Positions 1 to 9,613 of a stretch of 64,000 nucleotides of DNA are shown here, piece by piece. Origin of the DNA: Hymenopus coronatus. Taxonomy: Eukaryota > Arthropoda > Insecta > Mantodea > Hymenopodidae. Both the position numbers and the translations under genes were made by a program. The first letter of the stretch is position 1. Each line of letters starts with the position of its first letter. Below the pieces are notes generated by a model. It did not search any database. It was given only the letters and a program-made list of their open reading frames with translations, and was not told where the DNA came from. The stretch spans positions 63,724,501 through 63,788,500 of the forward strand of contig CM060899.1 of the NCBI GenBank assembly GCA_030762935.1, read 5' to 3'.

Positions 1-566
1 TCGTACCTGTGCACAAGCTTTGCAATACCCGCTTCAAAAAATGTTGCAGCCAATGATTTCAAATGAGTATTGGCGTTGTTTTGAAGATTTTCGTACTTTA
101 CAACGTTTGCGGAGAGCCATTCAAAACAAACGAAGAGGAATGCTGACTTCAGGAATTGTGTTTATATCCATGACAACGCTCGTCCACACACTGCTGGCAC
201 AACCAACGGCTCCTTGAACAATTTCAAAGGGACATTTTCGATCATCCGCCGTACAATCCTGACCTGGCACCCAGCAACTTTCACCTTTTCCCTGAACTGA
301 AGACGTGGCTAGGAGGGCAGCACTTTCAAACCAATGAAGATCTTCAAAACAACGTCAATGCTCGTTTGAAATCATTGGCGGCAACATTTTTTGAAGCGAG
401 TATTGCAAAGCTTGTGCACAGGTACAATAAATGTCTCAATCTTTTCGGTGATTATGTTAAAAAGTAGCGATAAGTGTACAAAACTTTCAGTACTAAAATA
501 ATTGCTTTCTATGAGCTTGTCTTTTATTTTTAACCTATGAGAGGTTGAAAAAATGGCCATCGTATA
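1..566 (+). mobile_element. Fold-back mariner-like element (left part outside window)
   Basis: Bases 1-91 are the near-exact reverse complement of about 339-427, and the ~250 bases between hold a mariner transposase fragment, so the element is a fold-back derivative in which the 3' part of a mariner occurs at both ends in opposite orientation. The right boundary, near TATACGATGGCC read on the minus strand at about 566, resembles the mirror-image end TATACGAGGG of the copy at 22743. Its own left inverted terminus lies before the window. The two copies share the same fold-back junction, so they descend from one rearranged progenitor. Confidence 0.75.
101..467 (+). pseudogene. Mariner transposase C-terminal half, frameshifted
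   Basis: Broken D,D34D mariner transposase. One frame gives TLQRLRRAIQNKRRGMLTSG; a shift near 172 leads to HDNARPHTAG, which carries the second catalytic aspartate; a further shift leads to the frame with HPPYNPDLAPSNFHLFPEL and a C-terminus ending near 467. Counting 34 residues from the HDNARPH aspartate, the third catalytic position is asparagine (PSNFHLF) where family members have aspartate. Frameshifts plus this change make it non-functional. The N-terminal helix-turn-helix part is absent because the fold-back arm replaces it. Confidence 0.8.
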
Positions 567-769
567 TAGCAGTATGTGTGACCCACCAACCTTGATTGGG
601 GTCTGGGAAAATGAGTTATGACGTCAGTATATATATATACTAAACTTGGTATTTAGTTTAACAAATATTTGGTTGGTATTAAGGTTCCAAAGATGCAAGA
701 AGATATTTTAAATCTATCCCTTGAACTGTCTCTTGAGCTATGGAGCCTGCAGTAGACTTAACTATTTTT
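567..769. other. Short AT-rich spacer
   Basis: No gene or recognised repeat is visible. A short TATATATATA run lies near 631-640. Confidence 0.5.
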
Positions 770-904
770 ACCTTCTCTACACGTACTATTTACATAGTGT
801 ATAGTGAATTGCACTCCACCCAAAAATTCGATACCGAGATTTCAGAGGAAATACATGTTTTAGACTCCCCTATATCCAAAAAAAAGCATTTTCGGAAAAA
901 GATC

Positions 905-946
<42 letters not shown>

Positions 947-1590
947 CTTGGTATTTAAGTTTAGTATCTTCCAGGGATGTGACACGAAGATTTTGAGAAA
1001 AATCCCCCACCCCAAACTACCCTTTACGTGGAAAAAATTTCGAACATTTTGATTTTCTCAAAAATGGCTATAACGATTTTGGTAAAAATACGGTATATTA
1101 AAGATATTTATATGGCAAATAAAATGTATATCTTGAATTTTTTGGGAATAGCCTCTAAAGACCTCTTTATTCTGGATGAATTTTACATAACTGCTAAACC
1201 GTAGGAAATGGACAAAAACGTACCACACCAAAAATGTAGAGCACGTTAAAATACACAATTTATGTCATATAAATTTTTTTCGTGGAGTTGATCGTTTTTT
1301 AGATATTCCTTGTTTTTGTTTCAGCTTTAAAAAACATTCTTTTCTCATACAGGACTTTGTCAACTCCTGTCCTTACAAACAAAGGAACTTCCGTCACATA
1401 ACAACCAGCCTTTGACTATCACTTTAACCTATGGTACTTCCTTATTTCGCTTCTACTTACAAGGAAGCAAGTAATTAGACTATTTCTGCTAATTTTTTCT
1501 CGATTAGCATGAACTAAATACAAGCATGAACTTTTAACAATAATTTGTTGCAGAGATGTAGAAAAAGTCATGTGAATGGTACACATCAGA
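770..1590 (+). mobile_element. HPE copy, full length (type 1)
   Basis: HPE is this window's dominant repeat. The L end here reads ACCTTCTCTACACGTACTAT and folds back on CATAGTGTATAG. The conserved CGATACCGAGATTT block, a long TG tract and the standard body follow. The R end carries GATGTAGAAAAAGTCATGTG and ends ACACATCAGA before a T-run. There are no inverted repeats at the extreme tips and no coding capacity. The likely class is a non-autonomous rolling-circle (Helentron-like) element; an unclassified hairpin-ended element is the alternative. Confidence 0.85.
907..947. repeat. (TG)n microsatellite inside HPE, with CG tail
   Basis: Uninterrupted TG dinucleotides run from 907 to 940 and pass into CGCGCGC. 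It sits at the internal position where all full HPE copies carry a TG or CA tract. Confidence 0.95.
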
Positions 1591-1689
1591 TTTTTTATTC
1601 ATTACATCTTGCAGGTATATCAAGAATTATAGAAAGAATTAGATTGAAGAATTTTCGAAGTTTTCTTCTTCTTCCGTCCTTTAGAATTA

Positions 1690-1890
1690 GCCTATCACCT
1701 AGGCGGCTGGGTTCGATCCCAAGCAACGGAATGTGGGATTTGTGGTGGACAAAGCAGCGCAGGGGCGAGTTTTCTCCGAGTTCCCCCGCCATCACATTCC
1801 ACCGGTGCTCCATCTTCATCCTATGTATCATCAGTGTCAGCGCTTACGGTGCCACATGTAATAAAAGCGGACGTTAAACAAAACAAAAAA
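1690..1890 (+). mobile_element. tRNA-derived SINE, family a
   Basis: A pol III B-box-like GGTTCGATCCC lies at 1710-1720, and the body ends with CGGACGTTAAAC and an A-rich tail (AACAAAACAAAAAAGG). The body (AGGGGCGAGTTTTCTCCG, ACCGGTGCTCCATCTTCAT) recurs inverted at 61540-61735, which confirms a dispersed family. The A-box is not clear, so the head may be 5' truncated. Confidence 0.65.
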
Positions 1891-2743
1891 GGTATCTAGT
1901 GCCATCAAGCGTCGGGCACACCTCACTCCGTCCAGGTTCTGGTCTCTACACATTCTGCTCATCCCCATTCTTTCAATTGTACCCTTCCAGTTTATCCTCG
2001 GACCCCATTACTCCTTCCTTCCACTCTCATTTCCATTACTTGCTTTGATTTCCTTTCTTTGGGCGTCCTAGGGACATTGCCGTACCATTTCAGTTGTCTT
2101 TCGTTTATATTATTAATGGTTTCTCTTGTTTTACCTCTTCTCATATTTGTTCATTCCTAATCTTATCTATATCGACGTTTACGATTTTCTCAACAATTGA
2201 AATTTATTAAAATATCATGAGCTTATGATATTTACAAGAAAAATACTTTGAATTTTCTGGGAATGACCTGCGCTAGGCTCATTACTCGCTTAGCGTTGAT
2301 TGATAAGGGATTCCCCGTATTGCAGTTTTTCCAGTAATGGCAACTTAAACTACTTCGGAAGCAGATTTTGGCTAGAAAGTAGAGTTGCTAACTTTCTGGA
2401 ATTAACATATAGTGCATAGGCAGCACATAGTTCATGTATCCGAAAAATCAGAGACAAAAAGGGATGCACGCTTCAGTTCTCAAGAAGTCAGCATTCTTCT
2501 ACAAATTACTAGGTCTCCCTATTTCCCGGGTTCTCCCGTATTTCAGCCTTATTTTATTGAGTTTTCCGGCTCCCGTATTTTGGACTATTTCTCCCGTATG
2601 TCATTCACTGCCATGAATTCTGGGTTTTAGAAGGATATTTGGAGTATGCGATGTATTGAAGTGGTAGTTCCTTTTTCCCAATGTTGGCAGCAGTATTTTA
2701 ATTAGCTGTTGGTAGCAATGGTATCACAAATCTCGTTCGCAAC
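1891..2743. other. No gene recognised; AT-rich and CT-rich low-copy DNA
   Basis: Only short unrecognised frames occur. A pyrimidine-rich stretch lies around 1930-2060. The stretch 2505-2600 contains several related CTCCCGTATTT phrases that look like a decayed local repeat. Confidence 0.4.
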
Positions 2744-3057
2744 ATTGCAGATTCTAGTTCAGTTTTAGATTTGACTCTGCCATTGGTCGACTAACACCAA
2801 CATGGCTGCCAATGCACAAGCACACAGAACGAACGGAAGACTATGCATTTCGCATTGGAAAGCACAATCGATGTTCAGAAAGTCCATTTTACCCCTTATT
2901 CATCCAATTCATTTACATACATTTAACCTAACGTAGTCTAACCTTGACGAAATCTTGAAACCTGTTGTTCACCTGTCATGTAGCCATATTGTCTCCATAA
3001 CCAATAGGAAAGGCTCAGGAAAGAGCCCTAGTCTAAAACTGAACTAACATCTGCAAT
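2744..3057. mobile_element. MITE-like element with ~23-bp inverted termini
   Basis: The left terminus reads ATTGCAGATTCTAGTTCAG, and the right terminus read on the minus strand is ATTGCAGATGTTAGTTCAG; the match continues into TTTTAGA. The interior has no reading frame. About 170 bp of it (TTCATTTACATACA, CCTTGACGAAATC, GTAGCCATATTGTC, GGAAAGGCTCAGGAA) recur at 42266-42436, so the family is dispersed. No clean target duplication is seen, although TCTCGTTC occurs close to both sides. Confidence 0.65.
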
Positions 3058-3310
3058 CTCGCGTCTCGTTCACTTGCGTCTTTGAATTGAAGAGAGGAAC
3101 ACGTGTTTTGTGTGTTTGTTTGTGGTTCTATAAAGCAAGTAAAAACATGAAATGCGATGGCCACAATGAACTGGTAGGCCGTGTCAAGGTGTCGGGAAAA
3201 CCATTCCTGAAATCTCCCTTATTTTCAGTTAGAAAACCTGGCAACACTACAAGGGAGTAACATGGAGGTAAACTGGAATACAAAAAATGGATTAGAATCA
3301 TGTGAAACAG
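3058..3310. other. Spacer with no recognised gene
   Basis: No domain or repeat was recognised. The minus-strand open frame covering 3128-3475 matches nothing I know. Confidence 0.35.
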
Positions 3311-4035
3311 TTTTAATGCTACATTCACAATGAAATGCAAGCGCAAGAATTTTGACTCATATGATTTAATGTATGCATTCACATAGAAACACGCAAGACG
3401 CAATACAATGCAACGCAACGCAAGAGTTTGTAAACTCCAAACTTTAGCCTTGCCTTGCATGCAAAGAGGAGGCATTCTGCTTCTTTTCTCTATGCATTGC
3501 CTATGAATTCAATAACAAACGATCGCACTGCAAGATTTTGCAGGGCCTGCTGTACATGCATGTTCTTCAATTTGGCCGTGCCGCGCCATCTCTAATTTCC
3601 CTCAAGAGGTTATGACAGTCTCCTTGCGAATCCTTCTTTGATTTAATGGATGTAACTATCAATTGTGTCTAGATTTCTTGTTTCTCGTAAATCGAAGACG
3701 CAGAGAGGTAATTCTTAGTTCATTAAATGTGTAGCTTTATCACTTTCTGCAGTCTTTATGCTTGTGCTATATTCAATAATTTTGAATAAGCAATTATTGT
3801 CACGTCACTGCCGCGAGCGTCAATTGTTAATATGTAATTTTATAACATATTCATTTTCTTATGTGATATTGTAGGTTATGTTATTCAGTTTGTAACTTGG
3901 AAGATATTCGCATGTAACTTGCGGATCTGGAAACCCGTGCCAAATTCTTGCGTTGCGCTTACGATTGCTCCTTGCGTCTGCGTTACGTCTGCGCTTGCAT
4001 CTCATTGTGAATGTAGTATAACGGTCTACATCCTG
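3311..4035. repeat. Diverged large inverted repeat (possible DNA transposon remnant)
   Basis: The left arm near 3325-3430 (CTACATTCACAATGAAATGC, then AAGCGCAAGAAT and ACGCAACGCAAG) is the inverse of the right arm near 3945-4018 (CATCTCATTGTGAATGTAG, TTGCGTTGCGCTTACG). The arms hold short direct repeats of ACGCAA/GACGCAAG type. The middle (3480-3900) has no recognised gene. It resembles a decayed inverted-repeat transposon, but no termini or target duplication could be fixed. Confidence 0.5.
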
Positions 4036-5384
4036 TAGATTTTGAGATGCCGCAAAATGACCAGCTGCAAAGAGTAGCAGTGCTTCTGAACGAAAGACAC
4101 TGTTACTGAAGTATAAACGAACACTTATAGAAGACAATATGTACGTCAGAGTGTACAAAAAATGTATGACGCAGAAATTCAAAGTGAAGTTTGGTTTACT
4201 GTCGGATTTAAGTTTATTGTATCATCAGTAATACCTGGTACAGTGTTGCCAAAAGCATTTCTCAAAATTTCGCCCAAACCATTAAAAAAATCGCAAAGTT
4301 TCAGTTGAAGTCGCCCAATATTTTTATTAAAATATGCAATTTATTTTACTACTTTATATACACACACACACACGTGGAATATTTTCAAAAGATTCTTATA
4401 ACCGGTATAGCACAATCATAATACTGGAATACTACTGATGCAGATTCAGGAAAGAGAATGAAAATACGAGGCGTTTGCGCCTATAATTATATTTATTTTA
4501 TTAACTACCTCCCTCAGTTGGGGGTTGCCTTATAGACATATACACTTATAACCATACAATCTTATTAAAGAACGATAAATGTTACATTTCAGGGACCGAC
4601 TCTCCGATGTGTTGCTATGGGGACATTCTTTTTATTCGTGTGGTTTTACTTCCCGCACTAATGCTTTTGATCATGATTAAATTTAATTGTTAAAATATCG
4701 ATAAAACCAAACCAACAATTCTAATATATAAGAAGTATAAAGAAACATTAACTACTAGCACTGAAATTTGTTTTGCTTTCATTGAAACCACATTGCAAGT
4801 GAGAATGCCAACTTATGATCCATCCATAGCAACATTAATAAGTACCGCAAATTAGATCGCGCGCGCGCGCATAAAAAAAAAAGAAAAAAAAAAGTACTTA
4901 TTGGCAGGCTTAAAATAACGTTGTAGAAATAGTTTTACTCACGTCAGAGATGATTTAGTATTTATCTTTCGTCAATTTAGATTTAGAGCTCTCTTTCCTT
5001 CCAAACGGCGCATAAAGTTAAAAACAGACATTAATACAAGCTATACTTTGCAGAAATATTTTAGTAGCCCAATCGGCGACTTTTCGCCCAATCTGGCATC
5101 TCATTATTTACTCAAAATCTCTCGTAGAAATCTCTATAAGCGAGAATGGATTAATAAGCTTCTGTTGTGCATTTGGGTCAAAATACTTTGCATTTATTAA
5201 TCACTAATACCGCGTTTTTCGAATAACGTGCTGTAATACTTTGCTTAAAGTACAGTTGATTATGGTTTACGCCAAGCCGCGGATAAGCTAGGCTTATCGC
5301 GTGAACTAGATACTGTAAAATTCCACTGCGGCTTAACCCCCATTTCGAAGCTTATACGGTGAAATCGGGCCTTAAAAGCTATGC
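4036..5384. other. No gene recognised; AT-rich low-copy DNA
   Basis: Nothing coding is visible. It contains a short CA tract near 4362-4373, a CG repeat at 4858-4870 followed by an A-rich run, and otherwise featureless AT-rich sequence. Confidence 0.4.
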
Positions 5385-5608
5385 AAAGGCTATTCAGTAT
5401 TAAGAGATCTAGCAGCCTATTCTCAGAAAATTCAATAAATATATTTTATCTGTCACGTAAATATCTTAAATACCAGGCATGTTAATCAAAACCGTCGATT
5501 CATTTTAGGGACAAATATAATTTTCAAGAAATATTTCCTGTAAAGGGTAGTTTGGAATTTATTATTTTGAGTTATGCTGTTCACGACACGACATTAAAAC
5601 AAACATTT
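5385..5608 (-). mobile_element. HPE fragment, diverged
   Basis: Minus-oriented body fragment (TTCTCAGAAAATTCAATAAA, AAGGGTAGTTTGGAA, TTTTGAGTTATGCTGTTCAC). It stops at the internal CATTTTTACAAAAA site, where the next minus copy begins. Confidence 0.65.
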
Positions 5609-5609
5609 T

Positions 5610-5865
5610 TACAAAAATCAGAGCTGTTCCACTCACATGGTTTTCTCTACCTGCGCTGCGAACTACTCTTACAAAAGCTTATTTTCCTATCTACTTCATG
5701 CTAATAGAGACAAACATTAGCAGATATGATTTTATTACCCCTTCCTTGTAAGCAGAAGGGAAATAAGGCTAAACCGATAGTCATATCTTTTAAAAGCTGT
5801 CGTTATGCGATTGTCATTGATATTCGTTTCTTTTTGCATGGTTAGGAGTAAAACAAAAGAGGCAT
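5610..5865 (-). mobile_element. HPE R-end fragment, joined to an internal HPE site
   Basis: Starts with the inverted R end (TCAGAGCTGTTCCACTCACA, GGTTTTCTCTACC) and continues to TGGTTAGGAGTAAAACAAAA, where a SINE follows. Its left neighbour ends at an internal A-run, the same kind of joint seen at 21319, 25431 and 46943. Confidence 0.7.
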
Positions 5866-5866
5866 G

Positions 5867-6120
5867 AGGCTGCCTCTGTCGAGTGGTCCGCGAGCTGACT
5901 TCTCATCTAGATGTCCCGGGTTCGATTCCCGACTGGGGCGGAGAATTCTTATTCAGCCAGAATTATTCCCTATCCCCCACAGAGTCTGGAAGTATGTATC
6001 TGAAAGTGAATGTGTGAGTGTTTGAGGAAACTAAAATGATTTAAACCAAACGTAAAAAGGACCTACAGACAACGAGTTGCTTCAAGTGCAAAGCCCCCGA
6101 TACGATCTTAGATATTAAAG
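5867..6120 (+). mobile_element. tRNA-derived SINE, family b
   Basis: The tRNA-like head has an A-box-like GTCGAGTGGTCCG and a B-box GGTTCGATTCCC (5919-5930) followed by CGACTGGGGCGG. An unrelated body extends to the TA where the fold-back mariner is inserted. Only one copy is seen in the window. Confidence 0.6.
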
Positions 6121-6131
6121 GAGGCTATATA

Positions 6132-7017
6132 CAGGGTTACTACAAAAGAAATAGACAACTTCAACTGCCTGTAAAACAAAAACTATTAGAGATAGCCACC
6201 TAATTATTTTGGAGGTATGTTGAGAAACTTTCAAAGTTTCGTTTGTTACTATTGGTAACGCTGTAGTGTTTTGTTTGTTGTTGCAGAAGCTGAAATGGCG
6301 GAAAATCCTGTGGAAAAGGCATATTGCGTGTTGGAATTTGCTAGAACGCAATCAGCAACTGTTGTCCAACGACATTTCAGAACACGTTACCACAAAAATG
6401 AAATGATGCGCTCACAAAAACCAGCATCGTCTTCATCATGTCGCAACATGTCGATGCAAAAGTCACGCCGTATGACCTTATCTTCTTGACTCAGAAACTG
6501 CAACATCTGTAATCTGTAAGGCATCATGTGCAGTCGCTTCCGCAAGATTTTCCATACAGTTTGCTGTGGAATTTGTAATTGCATGCTTGCCCTAGATGTC
6601 GATTTCTGTGGGCTTCTCATGTAGGCAGAACGAACACGTTCAACGTTTTCTTCCGAAACTCTTGGTTTTCCCGAGCTCTTCTCTTTGCACAAACATCCCG
6701 TTGTCTCGAATTTTCTATACCAGTCGTAGATTGACTGTCTAGCCGGTGGCGTTTTGTGGTAACGTGTTCCAAAATATCGTTGGACAACAGTTGCTGATTG
6801 CGTTCTAGCAAATTCCAACACGCAATATGCCTTTCTCACAGGATTTTCCGCCATTTCAGCTTCTGCAACAAGAAACAAAACACTACAGCGTTACCAATAG
6901 TAACAAACGAAACTTTGAGAGTTTCTCAACATACCTCCAAAATAATTAGGTTGCTATTTCTAATAGTTTTTGTTTTACAGGCAGTTGAAGTTGTCTATTT
7001 CTTTTGTAGTAACCCTG
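6132..7017. mobile_element. Fold-back mariner, two 5' ends facing inward, TA target duplication
   Basis: The left end reads CAGGGTTACTACAAAAGAAA and the right end is its inverse; TA flanks both sides (6130-6131 and 7018-7019). The inverted arms are about 265 bp each (6132-6398 and about 6752-7017) and each includes the mariner 5' leader plus the start of the transposase (AEMAENPV). The unequal middle holds one transposase N-terminal region on the minus strand. The 3' half and catalytic triad of the parent are missing. It inserted next to SINE family b. Confidence 0.85.
6387..6878 (-). pseudogene. Mariner/Tc1-type transposase N-terminal domain, truncated
   Basis: About 155 residues from MAENPVRKAYCVLEFARTQS (start near 6854). 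It has two helix-turn-helix units typical of mariner-superfamily DNA-binding regions: ...TRYHKTPPARQSIYDWYRKF... and ...SMQLQIPQQTVWKILRK.... It is cut just before the first catalytic aspartate, where the fold-back junction occurs (...DDAGFCERII then unrelated residues). It could at most make a DNA-binding fragment. The frame is intact over its length, which suggests a fairly recent element. Confidence 0.75.
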
Positions 7018-7079
7018 TATATTAAACAATAAAAATACAAAAATAAACAAGCATGAAACGAATAGCAACGTCCAGTTTG

Positions 7080-7515
7080 AAGCAAGTAGAAGTACTTCAA
7101 AACTGAAATAAATAACAAGGAATATCTCGGAATTTGATAACTCTAAAAATAAATAAATAAATGATATTAATAATGTGAATTGCAACTTTTTCTCTAACTC
7201 TTGCGGTTTACCAAAAAGTCATCCAGAATAAAGAGCTTTTCAGAGGCTATTCCCAGAAAATTCAGATATACACTTTGTAATGTAAATATCTTTAATGCAC
7301 GGAATTTTAATTAAAACCAACAATTTATCATTTTTTTTTCTATTTAAACTGTTTGTAATGCAGGGATTTTCCTGAAATTCTTCGTGTCGCATCCTTGAAA
7401 GATATTAAACTTAAATACCAGTTTTGATATTTTACCGATTTTTAGTTTTTGAGTTATCGTGTTCACAAACACACACATACACATGCATACACGTACGGAT
7501 CCTTTTCTAAGAACT
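7080..7515 (-). mobile_element. HPE fragment, diverged
   Basis: Minus-oriented body running from ACTTCAAAACTGAAAT to the CA-rich tract and GGATCCTTTTCTAAGAA. It lacks its L end because the next copy is joined at the internal A-run, and it lacks its R end. Confidence 0.7.
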
Positions 7516-7518
7516 TGT

Positions 7519-7977
7519 GTTCCATTCATACGACTTTCTCTACATCTCTGTAACAAATTATTGTTAAAAGGTTATTCTTCTATCTACACATTCTAATCGA
7601 GAAAAAATTAGCAGAAATTGTGTTATCACTTGCTTTCTTGTAAGCAGAAGGGAAATAAGGGAGTACCGTAGTCTAAAGCGGTGTCAAATATTTTAAAAGC
7701 TGGTTGCTATGTGATTGAAGTTCCTTTGTTTGTATGGACAGGAGTTGAAAAATTCAAAGTTTGTTTAAAGCTGAAATAAAAAACTAGGAATATCAAAAAT
7801 CGATCAACTCCACGAAAAAATTGTGTAACATAAATTGTGTGTTTTAATGTGCAAGCAATAAGACTATTTCTGCTATTTTTTTTTCTCGATTTGCATGAAG
7901 TGAATAGAAGCATAAGCTTTTTAATAATATTTTTTGCAGAGATGTAGAGAAAGTCATGTGAATGGAACACATCAGAT
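7519..7977. mobile_element. HPE fold-back: R end at both termini
   Basis: From 7519 an R end reads inward on the minus strand (TGTGTTCCATTCATACGACT) through the R half to about 7849 (TTTTAATGTGC). The sequence then switches without a gap into the plus-strand R end (AAGCAATAAGACTATTTCTG to GAACACATCAGA, 7977). The result has two R ends and no L end. Confidence 0.75.
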
Positions 7978-7983
7978 TTTTTT

Positions 7984-8205
7984 AAAACTAGGGATCCTAA
8001 ATGGTGTATTTCCAGTGAAATCTCTGAATCAATTTTTGGGTGGAATGCAATTCCTTCTCTACCAATGTGCTATGTACGAAGCAGAGAAAATGACATTTGT
8101 TTTTTCGGTTCAGAAAACCTCAAAATATATATTTCCGATAAAAAGTTGGTATTCAAAATTTTGGGTGGAATGCAATACTTTTCTACTTCCTGTAAGTACG
8201 TAGCA
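7984..8205 (-). mobile_element. Two HPE L-end remnants
   Basis: 7986-8085 (GGATCCTAAATGGTGTATTT ... GGGTGGAATGCAATTCCTTC ... GCAGAGAAAA) and 8100-8205 (TTTTTTCGGTTCAG ... TGGGTGGAATGCAATAC) are each the outer ~100 bp of a minus-oriented L end, both diverged. The first follows the T-run after the R end at 7977. Confidence 0.65.
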
Positions 8206-8493
8206 ATGGCATTTACGAATTATTGGAATAGATAGCTTAGACACACCCTGTATAAATTGTCAGAAAAACAGTTGAAAACGGTATGCGTTACAATACCACA
8301 CCACAGACTACGTAAGCAGCTGTTAAAAGCAGAAACCTGGAAGTCATAGAGTGCGAGAAAGTCCGATGACTTGTTAGTGAAACATACTTCTCCGAAAATG
8401 AAACAGTCATAAACCTCAAAGTACTTAAACTTGGATGTGTTACACTCATATGACCTTGTAACAAAATATGTTATTAGAATTTTCTCTATTTTT
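8206..8493. other. No gene recognised
   Basis: Unassigned sequence, except that 8434-8460 (GATGTGTTACACTCATATGA) resembles a solitary type 2 R-end tip in minus orientation. Confidence 0.4.
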
Positions 8494-9299
8494 ACTTTCT
8501 CTATACGTACTATGTACATAGTGTATTGAGGAAGTATTGTACTCCACCCAAAAATTCGATACCAAGATTTCACTAGAAATACATGTTTCAGTACCCCCTG
8601 AATCCAAAATAAAAGAATTTTCAGAAAAATACGAAAAATACCAAACTTGGTATTTAAGTTCAGCATCTTCCAAGGATGTGACGCAAAGCTTTTCAAGAAA
8701 ATCCCCCGACTCCCAACTACCCTTCACATGGAAAAATTTTCGAAAATTTTGATTTTCTAAAAAATGGCTAACGATTTTGATTAAAATATCGTATATTAAA
8801 GATATATACCTGGCAAATAATATGTATATCTTGAATTTTCTGGGAATAGCCTCTGAAGACTACTTTATTCTGGATAAATTTTACGGAATTTTGTGTAACT
8901 GGTAAACCGTAAGAGACAGACAAAAACTTACCAAACAAAAAATGTAGAGCACATTAAAACACACAATTTATGTTATATACATTTTTCTCGTGGAGTTGAT
9001 CGTTTTTTAGATTTTTCTTGTTTTTGGTTTTAGCCTTGAAAAACTTATTTTTCTCATACAGGAATTTGTCAACTCCTGTCCATACAAACAAAGGAACTTC
9101 AGTCACATAGCAACCAGCTTTTGACTGTCACTTTAACCTATGCTACTCCCTTATTTTGTTTCTACTTTCAAGGAAGCAAGTAATAAGACTATTTCTGCTA
9201 TTTTTTCTCGATTAGCATGAAGTAAATAGAAGCATAAGCTTTTTAACAATAATGTGTTGCAGAGATGTAGAGAAAGTCATGGGAATGGAGCACATCAGA
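8494..9299 (+). mobile_element. HPE copy, full length (type 1 reference)
   Basis: L end ACTTTCTCTATACGTACTAT, then its fold-back arm; R end GATGTAGAGAAAGTCATGGG and AGCACATCAGA; about 806 bp. The body blocks are in the canonical order. The TG tract is missing (replaced by AAATACGAAAAATAC), which shows that the microsatellite is dispensable. Confidence 0.9.
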
Positions 9300-9317
9300 T
9301 TTTTGTATCATCTTCTT

Positions 9318-9560
9318 CTTAACATACTGTATAGCATCTTCATGTGGAATAGGGATAGGGGGATAAACTGGTGGTTGTTTTGTTGCTTCGTTTGCTGCTT
9401 TATCTGCTCTTTTGTTCCTCTCTATCCTCTGATGGGAAGGTATTCACATTAAAGTTACTTCTTTATTTTCAAGCAAAATTTGGTTGCATAAATATTGGAT
9501 TTCTTTGGTCAGTGAATTATCTGACGGCAGATTCTGAAGGGATATTAAAGCACTGTAAGA
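9318..9560 (-). pseudogene. LINE RNase H domain fragment
   Basis: Minus-strand translation gives LQNLPSDNSLTKEIQYL, then LLENKEVTLM, an in-frame stop, IPSHQRIERNKRADKAANEA. This matches the C-terminal half of the RNase H domain in I/R1/jockey-like retrotransposon ORF2 proteins, where the usual motif is WxPSHxGIxGNExAD. The tryptophan position is a stop codon, and the GNE is RNK, so it is dead. It is a small island between two HPE copies. Confidence 0.7.
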
Positions 9561-9613
9561 AACTGAAAAAATTACCCATTTCCTGTTTGAGTTTATTGCT
9601 TCCAAGGATTTTT

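Noticed and set aside
770..1590. HPE as a classic TIR transposon or MITE
   Set aside because: The extreme tips (ACTTTCTC and CATCAGA) are not inverted copies of each other; only the subterminal 11-mer matches, and no consistent TA or longer non-T target duplication is seen.
1545..1877. 110-codon plus frame across an HPE end and a SINE
   Set aside because: It crosses two unrelated mobile elements, so it cannot be an ancestral gene.
5867..5940. Stand-alone tRNA gene
   Set aside because: A- and B-box-like motifs are present but no 7-bp acceptor pairing was found, and an unrelated body follows; better called a SINE head.
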